The notes beneath the pieces are model-generated. The model saw only the letters and a program-made list of their open reading frames with translations, was not told the origin of the DNA and ran no database searches. Of a stretch of 43,421 nt of DNA, positions 10,101 through 17,636 are shown piece after piece. The stretch spans positions 1-43,421 of the forward strand of contig JALCCG010000180.1 of assembly GCA_023212695.1 (NCBI GenBank), given 5' to 3'. The translations under genes and the position numbers were made by a program. This DNA comes from Sporisorium sorghi (taxonomy: Eukaryota > Basidiomycota > Ustilaginomycetes > Ustilaginales > Ustilaginaceae). Positions within the stretch are counted from its first letter, which is position 1. Every line of letters begins with the position of its first letter.

Positions 10101-10687
10101 CCTCTGCGGGAGCTTGAAGATGATTCTTCTCGATCGTATCTGTTTGTGTGTCTCGAGTCGGTTGGTGTGCGGCTGCTGCTGCCTCCGTTTGCGGCGTTTG
10201 AGCCGGGTTTGGCAGCGGCCATGTCTTCGAACTGCTTCATGAAATCGTCGACAGCATTGCGGCCCTTCTCTTCGGAAGGCTGCCATTCCTGATCCTTGAT
10301 GGCAAGACCGGGAAACATTCGCGCTTTGCGTTGGCGCTGCTCATCCTCGATGGAAGCTTTCTGCTTGCCCTTTGCGGTAGGAGAAGACGAGCCTGCCTTG
10401 GCATTGGTGGAGGATGCCGTGGAAGCCGTGGCCTTCTTGTGTTTCGGGTGGAATCGCAAGATGAGACGATCGAGGTTGGTGACAAAGCTGTCGGGGAAGT
10501 CGGCGCCTACTTCGGAGAGCTTTGACTTGAAATCGGCGACCGAAGAGGCCGAGTCGTGGAGCGAAAGGATGAACTCTGCAAGGACGCGGTCGTTGATGCC
10601 GGTGTGGTTGAGCAGCTCCGTAGCGATCTTTCCTGTGAGGGAAAGAAGTTCGAGCTGATAGAGCTCGTCGTTTATTTTTGAAGCCAT
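7109..10687 (-). CDS. PRP22: Pre-mRNA splicing DEAH-box ATP-dependent RNA helicase Prp22 (DHX8 type)
   Basis: 1192 residues, close to the usual size of the Prp22/DHX8 family, with no introns. An S1 RNA-binding domain spans about 209-283 ([18 protein letters not shown] ... GLSMKDVD), which separates Prp22 from Prp2, Prp16 and Prp43. Helicase motifs in order: [10 protein letters not shown] (551-560, Walker A), [12 protein letters not shown] (648-651), SAT (680-682), [18 protein letters not shown] and [10 protein letters not shown] (849-858). After these come the winged-helix, ratchet and OB-fold regions ending in [23 protein letters not shown]. Prp22 acts in the nucleus, where it promotes the second splicing step and releases mature mRNA from the spliceosome. 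The N-terminal 200 residues and the 285-500 region are charged and disordered, as in homologues. The ATG at 10687 begins a helical N-terminal segment typical of DHX8. Confidence 0.95.
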   Translation of the reverse strand: MASKINDELYQLELLSLTGKIATELLNHTGINDRVLAEFILSLHDSASSVADFKSKLSEVGADFPDSFVTNLDRLILRFHPKHKKATASTASSTNAKAGSSSPTAKGKQKASIEDEQRQRKARMFPGLAIKDQEWQPSEEKGRNAVDDFMKQFEDMAAAKPGSNAANGGSSSRTPTDSRHTNRYDREESSSSSRRGRDDRPPPDDRPQLYKIYDGKVSNMRDFGAFVALEGLRGRFEGMVHIGSIAAGTRVNHPSDLLSRGQRVKVKVMSVVGDRIGLSMKDVDQATGRDLTPHLRIKSEAEMAEERERHAARSASGANSAPLGGGRGHGNGNGAGSGVTVKEDGRGRSIKRLTSPERWELRQLIASGVAKASDYPELMEEDLRTPNTQPGADDDDEEIDIEVNEKEAPFLKGQTSSSIEMSPVKIVKAPDGTLNRAAMAGATLAKERRELRKQEAEEQADAEAADMTSGWLDPMAQQGDRMFAQDRRGNILGQKAQDQPAWKKETFNKATTFGRITNLSMQEQRQSLPIFKLRQQLVQAIRDNQVLIVVGDTGSGKTTQMTQYLAEEGFADRGKIGCTQPRRVAAVSVAKRVAEEVGCRVGQEVGYTIRFEDCTSPETKIKYMTDGMLQRECLVDPDVSNYSVIMLDEAHERTIATDVLFGLLKKALKRRPDLKLIVTSATLDAEKFSTYFFGCPIFTIPGRTYPVEILYTKEPEPDYLDAALITVMQIHLSEPTGDILVFLTGQEEIDTSCEILFERMKALGPSVPELIILPVYSALPSEMQTKIFEPTPAGSRKVILATNIAETSITIDGIYYVVDPGFVKQNAYDPRLGMDSLVVTPISQAQARQRAGRAGRTGPGKCYRLYTEAAYRNEMLPNSIPDIQRQNLASTILALKAMGINDLVNFDFMDPPPAQTLLTALESLYALSALDDEGLLTRLGRKMADFPMEPMMSKMLIASVDLGCSEEMLSIVAMLSVQNVFYRPKDRQTQADAKKAKFFQPEGDHLTLLTVYNGWAASKFSMPWCMDNFVQGRSLRRAQDVRKQLVGIMDRYSHDIVSCGKNYNRVRKAICSGYFRNAAKKDPQEGYKSLAESGGTVYIHPSSSLFNRAPEYCVYHEVVLTTREYMREVTAIEARWLVEVAPRFFRQADAMNISKRKRQEKVAPLYDRFAKHQDEWRLSKVKRVGKSSQTFG

Positions 10688-11186
10688 AGCGGCCTTCTGC
10701 GCATAGAGCGGTGATGACGATGATGGTGGTTTGTGGAAGAGGAGGATCGAGCTGAAATGAATGGATGAATGGACCCATGCAGAGCCACAGAAAGCTCAGT
10801 TCAAAAGTCCAAAATTCCAACTCGGAAGTCGGTCTGCATCGCCAATTGATCTTGGGTCCAAAAAGCCCGATTCGACTCAAAAAGCGAGATGAGAATTTCA
10901 TTTTTTTTTCGATGTCAAAAAAATGCACAAGTCTGCGTGAAAGATGCAAGCGCGCAGCAAAAGCAACACAGCCACAAAAAAAAAAAAAAAGAAAAAGAAA
11001 AAAAAGAAAGGAGAAAAAGCACGAGCCAGCTGAGCCATCATTTCCCCACGCACACTTGACTCGCAGACCATTCACTCGAGAACCTCTCTTCCTCAACGAC
11101 GCTCAAAGCATTCATCGCTGCAACGACAACCACCGCCATCAATTCTCGCATCGAAGATTGATCGAACAGCAAGTCAGTTGCAAACC
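10688..11186. promoter_or_regulatory. Divergent region between PRP22 and the DGAT2 gene
   Basis: 499 bp separating two start codons. It contains a CAT-rich stretch near 10755, a T-run at about 10902-10909 and an A-rich tract at about 10977-11010 with interspersed G. No factor site is assigned. Confidence 0.5.
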
Positions 11187-12491
11187 ATGTGGTCTCGTCA
11201 TCCTGCCTCCGAAACAGCGGGGCAGAGGGCACAGGCTCACGACGTCGATGATCAGCCCGTCGAGCAGACCAACTCCACAACAGCAGCAAACGAAAAGACA
11301 CCAGCAGACGCTTCATCAAAAAGCAACCCCATCAACAACAAGGACAACGTCATTCGCTTTGCTCCACTCTCGATCCCACGCAGTCGCAGGATGCAGACCC
11401 TCGGCGTGCTCTTCTGGGCGCTGCTCCTCCCGCTCACCTTGAGCATCTTCTTCCTTCTCCTTTCAGTGCCCGTCCTGTGGCCTGTGTTGATACCCTACCT
11501 CGTCTGGATCAACTTTATCGACGATGCGCCCGAGAACGGCGGACGGCGCGTGTCGTGGGTTCGAAAGCTGCCCGTGTTTCGCTACTTTGCCGAATACTTC
11601 CCCATCTCGATGATCAAGACGACCAACTTGCCGCCCGATCGGCCGTACATCTTTGGCTACCATCCACACGGCATCCTCGGCGTGGCGGCGGTCGCCAATC
11701 TTGCGACGGACGCGACGGAGTTCCCCACGAGTTTCCCGGGCATCACGCCGCACCTGTTGACGCTGTCGACCAATTTCACCATTCCGTTGTTCCGCGACTG
11801 CATCATGGCCATGGGCATCTGCAGTGTGTCCAAGCGCAGCTGCGAGGCAATCCTCAAAAAGGGAAAGGGCAGTGCGATTGCCATCGTGGTCGGCGGAGCG
11901 AGCGAGAGTCTGGCCGCGCATCCAGGTACCGCGGACTTGACGCTGCGCAGACGCTTGGGATTCATCAAGATCGCCATCAGGAACGGCGCCGACCTGGTGC
12001 CCGTGTTTTCGTTTGGCGAGAACGACATCTACGAACAGCTTAGCAACGAGGAAGGCACCAAGATCTATGCGCTGCAGAAAAAGTTTCAGGCCCTGTTTGG
12101 ATTCACCCTGCCCTTGTTTCACGGTCGCGGGCTGTTCAACTACAGCGTGGGGCTCATGCCGTACAGGCATCCGATTGTTAGCGTTGGTAAGTGCGGAGCC
12201 GGCCATTTTGACAGAAGAAGGGGAAGAGGATTGCTGATCGTTTTTGTTCGAGAACAACAGTGGGCAAGCCGATACACGTCAAGCAAAACCCGAACCCGAC
12301 CAAGGAGGAGATTCAAGAGGTGCAGAGCAGGTACATTGAAGAGCTCATGAAGTAAGTTGTTGCGCGCCAACTTTATGCAAGCGAGGGTTGACGCTGACCA
12401 TGAAGTGATTTCCGAAACAAACAGCATCTGGGAGACGTGGAAAGACGCATACGCTGCCAACCGCACCAAGGAGCTCACGATTGTAGCTTAG
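11187..12491 (+). CDS. DGA1: Diacylglycerol O-acyltransferase, DGAT2 family
   Basis: Three exons read from splice signals: 11187-12186, 12261-12351 and 12425-12491, giving 385 residues. Intron 1 (74 bp) starts GTAAGT and has CTGAT at 12234-12238. Intron 2 (73 bp) starts GTAAGT and has CTGAC at 12394-12398. The spliced product reads smoothly through VVGKPIHVKQNPNP and IWETWKDAYAANRTKEL, both typical DGAT2 C-terminal blocks. A hydrophobic hairpin lies at about residues 68-110 (TLGVLFWALLLPLTLSIFFL then a second segment). The family's active-site YHPHG follows, in FGYHPHGILG, along with the EPHS-region equivalents and the glycine-rich VVGGASESL. The enzyme makes triacylglycerol from diacylglycerol and acyl-CoA in the ER and lipid-droplet membrane. 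The ATG at 11187 is the first true ATG of the frame. Confidence 0.93.
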
Positions 12492-12789
12492 CGCAGGTTT
12501 ATTCAACTTTGCCGGATTGTTTCTCAGGGATTTGAAGGTCGCGCCACTCAACGGGAAAGTGTGTCTGCAGCTTGGGTAAAGTTCGACGAGTGGGTCCCTT
12601 GCTGAGCTTGAGTTTGAGCTCTGCTCGTCGTCAGGTGGCTGTGAATGGCAGAGAGTGATCACAGACCATGGACACGCAATGCGAGGCTGAGTTTTTGGGT
12701 TGTGTGTTACAGTGTACAGCTTGGTAATTGCGCAAAGGCACTTGTGAGTGAATGAGGGGCCGTTTTGCTTCGATGCGAGAAGCACGCCT

Positions 12790-13044
12790 TTACTTGGCCT
12801 CCTCGCTGGCAGCACCGCCGGCAGCAGGGGCATCCTCGACATCGCCCTCGTCATCCTCATCGTCCTCTGCGCCAAAGTCAGGCATGCCACCCATACCGGG
12901 CAAGCCGCCCATTCCGCCGCCCATCTGCGCCATCATGCTCTGCAGATCCAAGCCTCCAGCACCGCCCATGCCCATCATCGAGGGGTCCATTCCGCCCATA
13001 CCGCCCATGCCGCCGCTGAGGCCCTCCTCGGCGTCGTTCTGCTC
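12790..13044 (-). pseudogene. Orphan C-terminal fragment of p23/Sba1 (displaced original 3' end)
   Basis: An in-frame 84-codon segment plus stop that resembles the last 74 residues of the complete p23 gene at 16503-17197. It starts EQNDAEEGLSGG, continues through GGMGGMDPSMM and GGLDLQSMMAQ, and ends in an acidic tail finishing ASEEAK. Across the first 39 residues, 33 match the complete gene apart from a two-residue gap; the ends then diverge. There is no start codon, CS domain or promoter of its own, and the similarity begins abruptly inside a coding sequence at 13044. It looks like the former 3' exon sequence of p23, pushed 3.7 kb downstream by the insertion next to it. Its acidic Gly/Met-rich ending resembles fungal p23 tails, so I infer that this copy is the ancestral one and the tail of the expressed gene is the newcomer. 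Confidence 0.8.
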
Positions 13045-15177
13045 TGTTCGGGGTGAGAGGGCCGTCGTCGTCCATGCCAGAGGAGTCCGTCGTGTAATGG
13101 GAGGAGGCCGACGAAGAGCGACTCGTTCCGCCGCCATTACCTTTCAAGTTGCCGTGCGAGGTAGAGGGTAGGCCGATGCCAAGACTCGCAGACTTGTCGA
13201 GACCATCGCACCCTCGGGCGCCCGAGGCGGATGCCATGTCGGACGAGTCGGTTGAGGGTGCCAGACCCTGGAGTCGGGTGGCAGCGGGGGCACGCGTTGA
13301 CAAGGCGACGGTGGAAGGACCGAGTTTGCGTCGCTTGTTGTCCAGTGTGGACTCGGTGTGGGGTGGCACGCCCGTGAAAGCCGACGGCAGGTAGCCCTCA
13401 CGAAGCGAGTGCCACTCGAACAGACCCGCGTTCAGATAGAACTCGGTCGGCAGGCGAGCAGGACGGCAGCGCACCTCAGAGCGGAGACGGTGGAGCGTGA
13501 GCGTCTGGTTGTCCGGGAGCGCCAAGGTTGCGTGAAGATCGAGAGGGAAGCAGACAGCGAGGACGTGCAAAAGGTCGCGTTTGGGAAAAGGCAGCGCGTA
13601 CATAGCCTCGTCCAGGTCGAGGTATCGCTGAATCTCTGCCTTCGCGACTGGGTCCTTGAGCGCGTCAACGAATCGCTGAAAGAGATCACGAGTCTCCGAG
13701 TCGAAGTCATCAGGAAAGCGGAGCCGGAACGATGTCGGCGGAGTGGCGTCGAGGTGCTCGTCCTCGTCCGAGTCGTGTTCGACGTACGGCGCTTTCCGCT
13801 TGCGGGGGTCCTTCGCAGGGCGATAGAGGCTGGCTCGACGGCTGCCACTAGCCTGTCCGTCCGGCATGTTGCCTCCACCCGAAGAGCCGCCTCCACCCAT
13901 GCCGCCATCGCTTCCGCCATCGGATCCTCCGTCGCCACCGCCGCCTCCGCCACCATTGCCTCCTGGCGGTCCACCTTGGTCATCCGGCGCGTCGTCGTCC
14001 GGGTTGTGAGGGGTCGGCAGAGATGGGAGGTGGAGGCCATATGTGTCGGCGACGCGTACGAGCGCGCGTTCGAATTCGGGAAGGGGAATGAGGCCTGCCT
14101 CAAGCTGGAGGGCACCGATGCCTGCGACGACGCCAAGAGCGCTTTGAGGGGCACCGACTGCGCCAGATGACGTGCGCTCTGGGATGGCGGTCGCATTCTC
14201 GCAATCATAGAACGAGATGTAGAGGTGGCGACCTGGTGCGATGGGGTCGTCCCAATCAAGGCGAAGGGTGATCCAGACACGACCTGTACCGAAGAGGCCA
14301 AAGGAAAGGCGGGCGAGGAACATCTGAGCACCCCTGCTTGCTGATGTTGTACAGCAGGCTGCGCAACCATGGCGCGTACGGGGCTGCAGAGTGCTGGCGG
14401 CCATCGGCGGTGAACATGCTTTCGACGTTCATCTTGTTGGTGTCGTCGTATTGAGCTGCCTCGTTGGCGTCGAGGGTGAAGTCGGGATACTGCAAGAAGA
14501 GACGACGAAGCTGCGCGGCGGTGATGGTGCGTGGGTCTTTGGCTTCGATGGAGATGAACGGGACTCCGCCATCAACCCGATCCGGATCGCCAGCGTGTCG
14601 CGGTACCCAGTTGAGGCAGAGGTCCGGAATGTGCCGGCCGAACCTCTTACGTGCAGCTGCGATGGCTGCAGGGGAAGGAGGCTCTTCGGCAGCCGGGGCA
14701 GGATCGGCCGGAGGAGCGGCAGCGAAGACGGCTTGCATGATGGCGTTGGTCTCGCGGTTGACGCGCATGTCACGGAGGAACGGACCCGTACGCAGGCGTT
14801 GTTGGGCCGTCAGCGCGTCGAAGAAGGGAGTGGGGGTCCTCCATGGTCGTGGTGGTCTCCTCTGCCAGTTGGAGTGCGCGGCGGAAGCGTTGATCGGGGG
14901 TGTCGTAGGCTGGAGGGAGGTTAGTGCGCGCGGTGCGCATGAGGCCGTCGAAGATCACGCGGCACTGATTTATGGTGGTGTTGCGGATGAAGACAACGGC
15001 GTCGCGTTCGGTGCGGATGAGGTCAGCGCGTTGAAAGCTGCCTGGATGGTCGAAGTTGACGTGACCGTGGCCGATCTCTCGCATCTGTCGCCAGATTGCG
15101 CCGAGACGGTCGTGCATTGTCTCGTCGACAGCGATCGTGATCGGGAACAGGCTCTTGCCGTTCTCCTTGGTCTCCAT
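12878..15177 (-). pseudogene. Element-borne gene with PD-(D/E)XK nuclease-like signature, two frameshifts
   Basis: Three overlapping open segments on the minus strand join into one product if one base is removed from each of two homopolymers: G5 at 14832-14836 and C4 at 14331-14334 (plus strand). From the ATG at 15177 to the p23 junction at 13045 this gives about 710 codons. The frame then continues 55 more codons through displaced p23 DNA, out of the p23 frame, to a stop at 12878. A nuclease-like block has HIPDLCLNW (Asp near 14624) and then FISIEAKDP (Glu near 14546, Lys near 14540). Further on are YNISKQGAQMFLARLSFGLFGTG and a strand-rich segment, an arrangement seen in fungal restriction-like domains. 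A Gly/Asp/Ser linker (13860-13965), basic clusters RKRKAP and NKRRKLG, and a second folded-looking region (about 13380-13760) follow. No close family is recognised. The frameshifts may be real decay or homopolymer sequencing errors. Confidence 0.6.
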
Positions 15178-15903
15178 GTCGAGTGACTTTGGAGGTAGGT
15201 CAGGGAACCATTCGCCGACGTCGGGGTCAGGGCAGTGCGTGAGCAGTGAAGGAAAAAAAAAAAAAAGGAGAGAAAGAAGAAAACGGAAGGAAGACGAGAG
15301 TGCGGCGCGCGTCGAGTGAAGATCAGCGCCGATCAAGGGGGCCCGATGCCAGCGGTGTGGGCGCGTCGTAAATTTATAAAGGGTGGCGCGCGTCGCGTTC
15401 GAGCAGAGGCGAGATGAGGGACGTGGCGGTCGTGTGGCGTGACGGCGATCGGGCCCAGCGAGAGCGTCAAGGTGAGCCCGCGGCGGTGGAGAACCGAAGG
15501 AAGAAGCAGAGTCGAGAAGAAGGCGCCAGCTGCCGGGTTGGGGAAGCGGTGCGGCGGGATGGACGCAGGGCTGGAGACGGGACAGAAGGCCGCGCCGTCG
15601 TCAGGTGAAGACAGGGTGATAAGCGGGATGAGGTTGGAAGAGACGCGACAGAACGGCGCAGGATGAAACGATGTTGGATCGTGCTAAGGCGGCGAGAGAG
15701 GTTGTGCGGTGATGGCGTAGAGAAAGGTGGAGATGGTGGATGGGAAGGGTCAGCCCGGTATCAGGTGAGTGTGGTGGGGAGGCATCCGTAGCGGGTGTGG
15801 GAGCCGCCGAGTTAGCATTTATATTTCCCGGCCGGGTGTGAAGAAGAGGGAAAAAGCGCACATCACACGTCAGGGGTGAGCGTGAGGTCTGGTGTAGGGG
15901 GGC

Positions 15904-15935
15904 TAAAGGGGGTTTCAAGAATCTGGGCAAATTCA
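15904..15935 (+). repeat. Left TAA duplication and terminal inverted repeat of the MITE-like element
   Basis: TAA followed by AGGGGGTTTCAA and a less conserved stretch containing GGGCAAATTCA. The partner repeat in inverse orientation is at 16250-16280. Confidence 0.7.
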
Positions 15936-16277
15936 CGGGACGGTTTACTCAAGAGGTTGGGTTTCCTGTGAATTTTGAGCACCCCATTTAAATTCGATTT
16001 TGGAGAGGCCTTTTTGTGTTATGAAGTAAAGGTCTAACCTTTTTAGGTAATTGAATTGCAAGAATCTAACATTTTCATCTATCTGAAATGCGAAAATCCA
16101 AATCAGGGTCTGGACATCTCAAAAAACACTGCTCCGAAGGCGGGTTTCCTGAAATGTCCGGACAAACCCTTTTTTGGCAGAGCTTACGTAATAAATTTTA
16201 CCCCAAACTGGGCTTCTGAAAAACCCGGCCGCAAATTTACTCGGGTAAATGACTTGCCCGAAAATTTGAAACCCCCT
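15907..16277. mobile_element. 371-bp MITE-like element with TIRs and TAA target duplication
   Basis: The ends are inverted copies beginning AGGGGGTTTCAA. The first 12 bases are identical at both ends, and similarity continues imperfectly through GGGCAA and a TCA. TAA stands directly outside both ends (15904-15906 and 16278-16280), the 3-bp TWA duplication typical of PIF/Harbinger and Tourist-type MITEs. The interior is visibly AT-richer than the surrounding DNA and has no coding content beyond a chance 74-codon frame. It is therefore a non-autonomous element whose transposase, if any, lies elsewhere. No second copy is visible in this window. It sits inside the larger insertion in p23, so it arrived after it or travelled with it. 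Confidence 0.72.
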
Positions 16278-16280
16278 TAA
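16250..16280 (-). repeat. Right terminal inverted repeat and TAA duplication of the MITE-like element
   Basis: Read on the minus strand it begins AGGGGGTTTCAA and continues to GGGCAAGTCA. The TAA at 16278-16280 lies just outside and mirrors the one at 15904-15906. Confidence 0.7.
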
Positions 16281-16502
16281 AGGTCCGATGACTCATGCAT
16301 GAGGCTGGTTGCCGCCAACTGTCCACACTCAGAGGGGCAACGGTGTGAGGACACGTATCTCAGTCTCAGAGCCGAGTCACGTGAGTGGATAAGCGGATGA
16401 TCGTTCTGGGGCGACAAGGATGTTCTCGAATCAGACCAAGATGCTAGGACAGGAGGGCTGTGGCGTCGGCTCGCCCATCTGTATGTTGAGAGCACCCGTC
16501 TG

Positions 16503-17197
16503 TCACACCGACCTTGCATCTTCCTCCGCCTCGTCAGCATCGATGCTCGTACCATCTTGGCTCTCCAGATCACCCAAGCCATTTCCCATATCCCCCTGAG
16601 CCAATGCCATCATGCTTTGCAGATCCAGCCCGCCGGCGCCGCCAGCACCCAACATGGCTGGATCCATGTTCATGCCGCCCATGCCACCAGCTCCGCCGCT
16701 AAGGTCCTCCTCGACATCGTTCTGCTCGTCCTCGTCGACCCACTTGTCGAAATCGGTCTTGACGTTGTGCAGGCGCACCTTGTCCTTTGTCAGGCGCGGC
16801 CAGTACTCGTCCTTGGCCTGCTTCTTGCGCAGTACGGCGTAGAGGCACTTGGAGTTGAGATGCGTCTTGCTCGCCTCGACGTCAATCTCGTCGAAAAAGT
16901 CGAGCGAAAACGAGTAGCTCTTGGAAGGGATGTTTTTCGACTCGTCGCCCACCGAGGCGTTGAAGGTGAAGCCGGTCGAGGTGAGGTCGAACTTGGTCGC
17001 TGGTGGAGCGGGCAGATTGGGCACGTTGATGGTGAGCATCACGACGTTCTTTCAGAAAAAGAGTAGATGTCAAGTGTCAGCCTTCGCTGTGTGTGTGTCG
17101 TTGATGTGATTACTGTTCTGCGCGGAGAACATACCTTTTCAGCCTCGTCAGCGGATGAGCGCTGAGCCCAAAGGATCTCTGGCACGACTGTCGACAT
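16503..17197 (-). CDS. SBA1: Hsp90 co-chaperone p23/Sba1 (CS domain) with replaced C-terminus
   Basis: Two exons: 17135-17197 (21 codons, MSTVVPEILWAQRSSADEAEK) and 16503-17048, joined by an 86-bp intron (GTATGT donor, CTGAC branch, AAG acceptor), giving 202 residues. The CS domain covers about residues 5-115 and ends in the p23 signature WPRLTKDKVRLHNVKTDFDKW, whose Trp and basic residues contact Hsp90. p23 stabilises the ATP-bound closed state of Hsp90 in cytosol and nucleus. From residue 129 (EQNDVEEDLSGG) to the end the protein is Gly/Met/acidic, ending EEDARSV. That tail matches the orphan tail at 12790-13044 only partly, and the two start at an identical 11-base word. I infer that the tail was replaced by the inserted element while the gene stayed intact. 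The start is fixed by the conserved N-terminal exon. Confidence 0.92.
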
Positions 17198-17636
17198 TTC
17201 GATAAAATCTCGAGTGTATATGTGTGTTGTTTCGAGAAGGAGAAGAGTGGATGTGGTGGAGGAGAAGGTGGGTTGAGAAGCTGAGTTGCTTTTGCGCACT
17301 CGCTGTCTCCACTTTGAGAAGAACAACTGAGAAAAGACAAACAGCGAGCGAGAGCCACAGTCTGTGCGCAGATGCTCTGAGAGTCGCGTGTCTGTTTTCC
17401 AGCGACTTCGATGGAAGTGGCTCAGGGCTTTCACTCTAACATTTTCCTCGCAAAACTTCTGTCGTGCGAAAAGAAGATTCTTCGAAAAACAAGGACCCTG
17501 ACAAGAAAAAGAGGAATTTTTGGCGAGTTTGCAGCGAATTTTTCAATTTTTAGCGGTCGTTTGGCAGTTTGTGTGGAGATTCGAACGCTCCTCGTCCTTG
17601 ACGTTCACCACCATCTAACCATATTCACAACTCGAG
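17198..17636. promoter_or_regulatory. Divergent promoter region between p23 and the Nop15-like gene
   Basis: 439 bp between two start codons. It contains G/A-rich sequence next to p23 and T-rich runs (GAATTTTTGG, CAATTTTTAG) upstream of the RRM gene. No specific site is assigned. Confidence 0.45.

Larger units (their letters stand above)
15178..16502. other. Spacer of the inserted element: upstream region of the nuclease-like gene and 3' side of p23
   Basis: 1.3 kb with no convincing gene. Near 15250-15267 is an A-run. A GC-rich section (15340-15900) would serve as the promoter region of the nuclease-like gene; ACGTGGCGG at 15420 and the TTTATAAA at about 15372 are the only promoter-like motifs. 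The AT-richer TIR element follows at 15907-16277. The last 220 bp (16281-16502) should hold the 3' UTR of p23. Confidence 0.5.
13045..16727 (-). mobile_element. Putative homing-type selfish element inserted in the p23/Sba1 gene
   Basis: The 3,683 bp lie between two copies of the word GAGCAGAACGA, at 16717-16727 in the complete p23 gene and 13034-13044 in the orphan tail. In p23 orientation the segment holds a replacement p23 3' end with stop (16727-16503), a spacer with a 371-bp TIR element (15907-16277), and a same-strand gene with a PD-(D/E)XK-like signature (15177 to the junction). It then meets the displaced p23 tail exactly in codon register. There are no long terminal repeats, terminal inverted repeats or reverse transcriptase for the whole unit. 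The layout keeps p23 functional after insertion, as in the WHO elements at FBA1 in yeasts. The boundaries are inferred from the tail comparison and could shift by a few bases. A plain partial duplication with unrelated DNA between the copies is the alternative. Confidence 0.65.

Noticed and set aside
11178..11189. Upstream TTG as start of the DGAT2 gene
   Set aside because: Nuclear fungal genes start at ATG; the ATG at 11187 is nine bases on.
12790..13137. Independent small Gly/Met-rich gene
   Set aside because: Its coding similarity to p23 starts abruptly at 13044. The Met upstream at 13137 lies in the element sequence in an unrelated frame.
14256..14870. Short introns as the cause of the frame changes in the nuclease-like gene
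   Set aside because: The three segments join seamlessly with a one-base change in a homopolymer each time. No GT...AG pair of plausible length fits.
16056..16280. 74-codon plus-strand frame
   Set aside because: Lies inside the TIR element and ends in its terminal repeat; composition-driven.
13045..16727. The p23 insert as one giant intron joining the CS domain to the orphan tail
   Set aside because: The expressed gene already has its own in-frame tail and stop. No donor lies at the matching point, and introns here are 73-105 bp.
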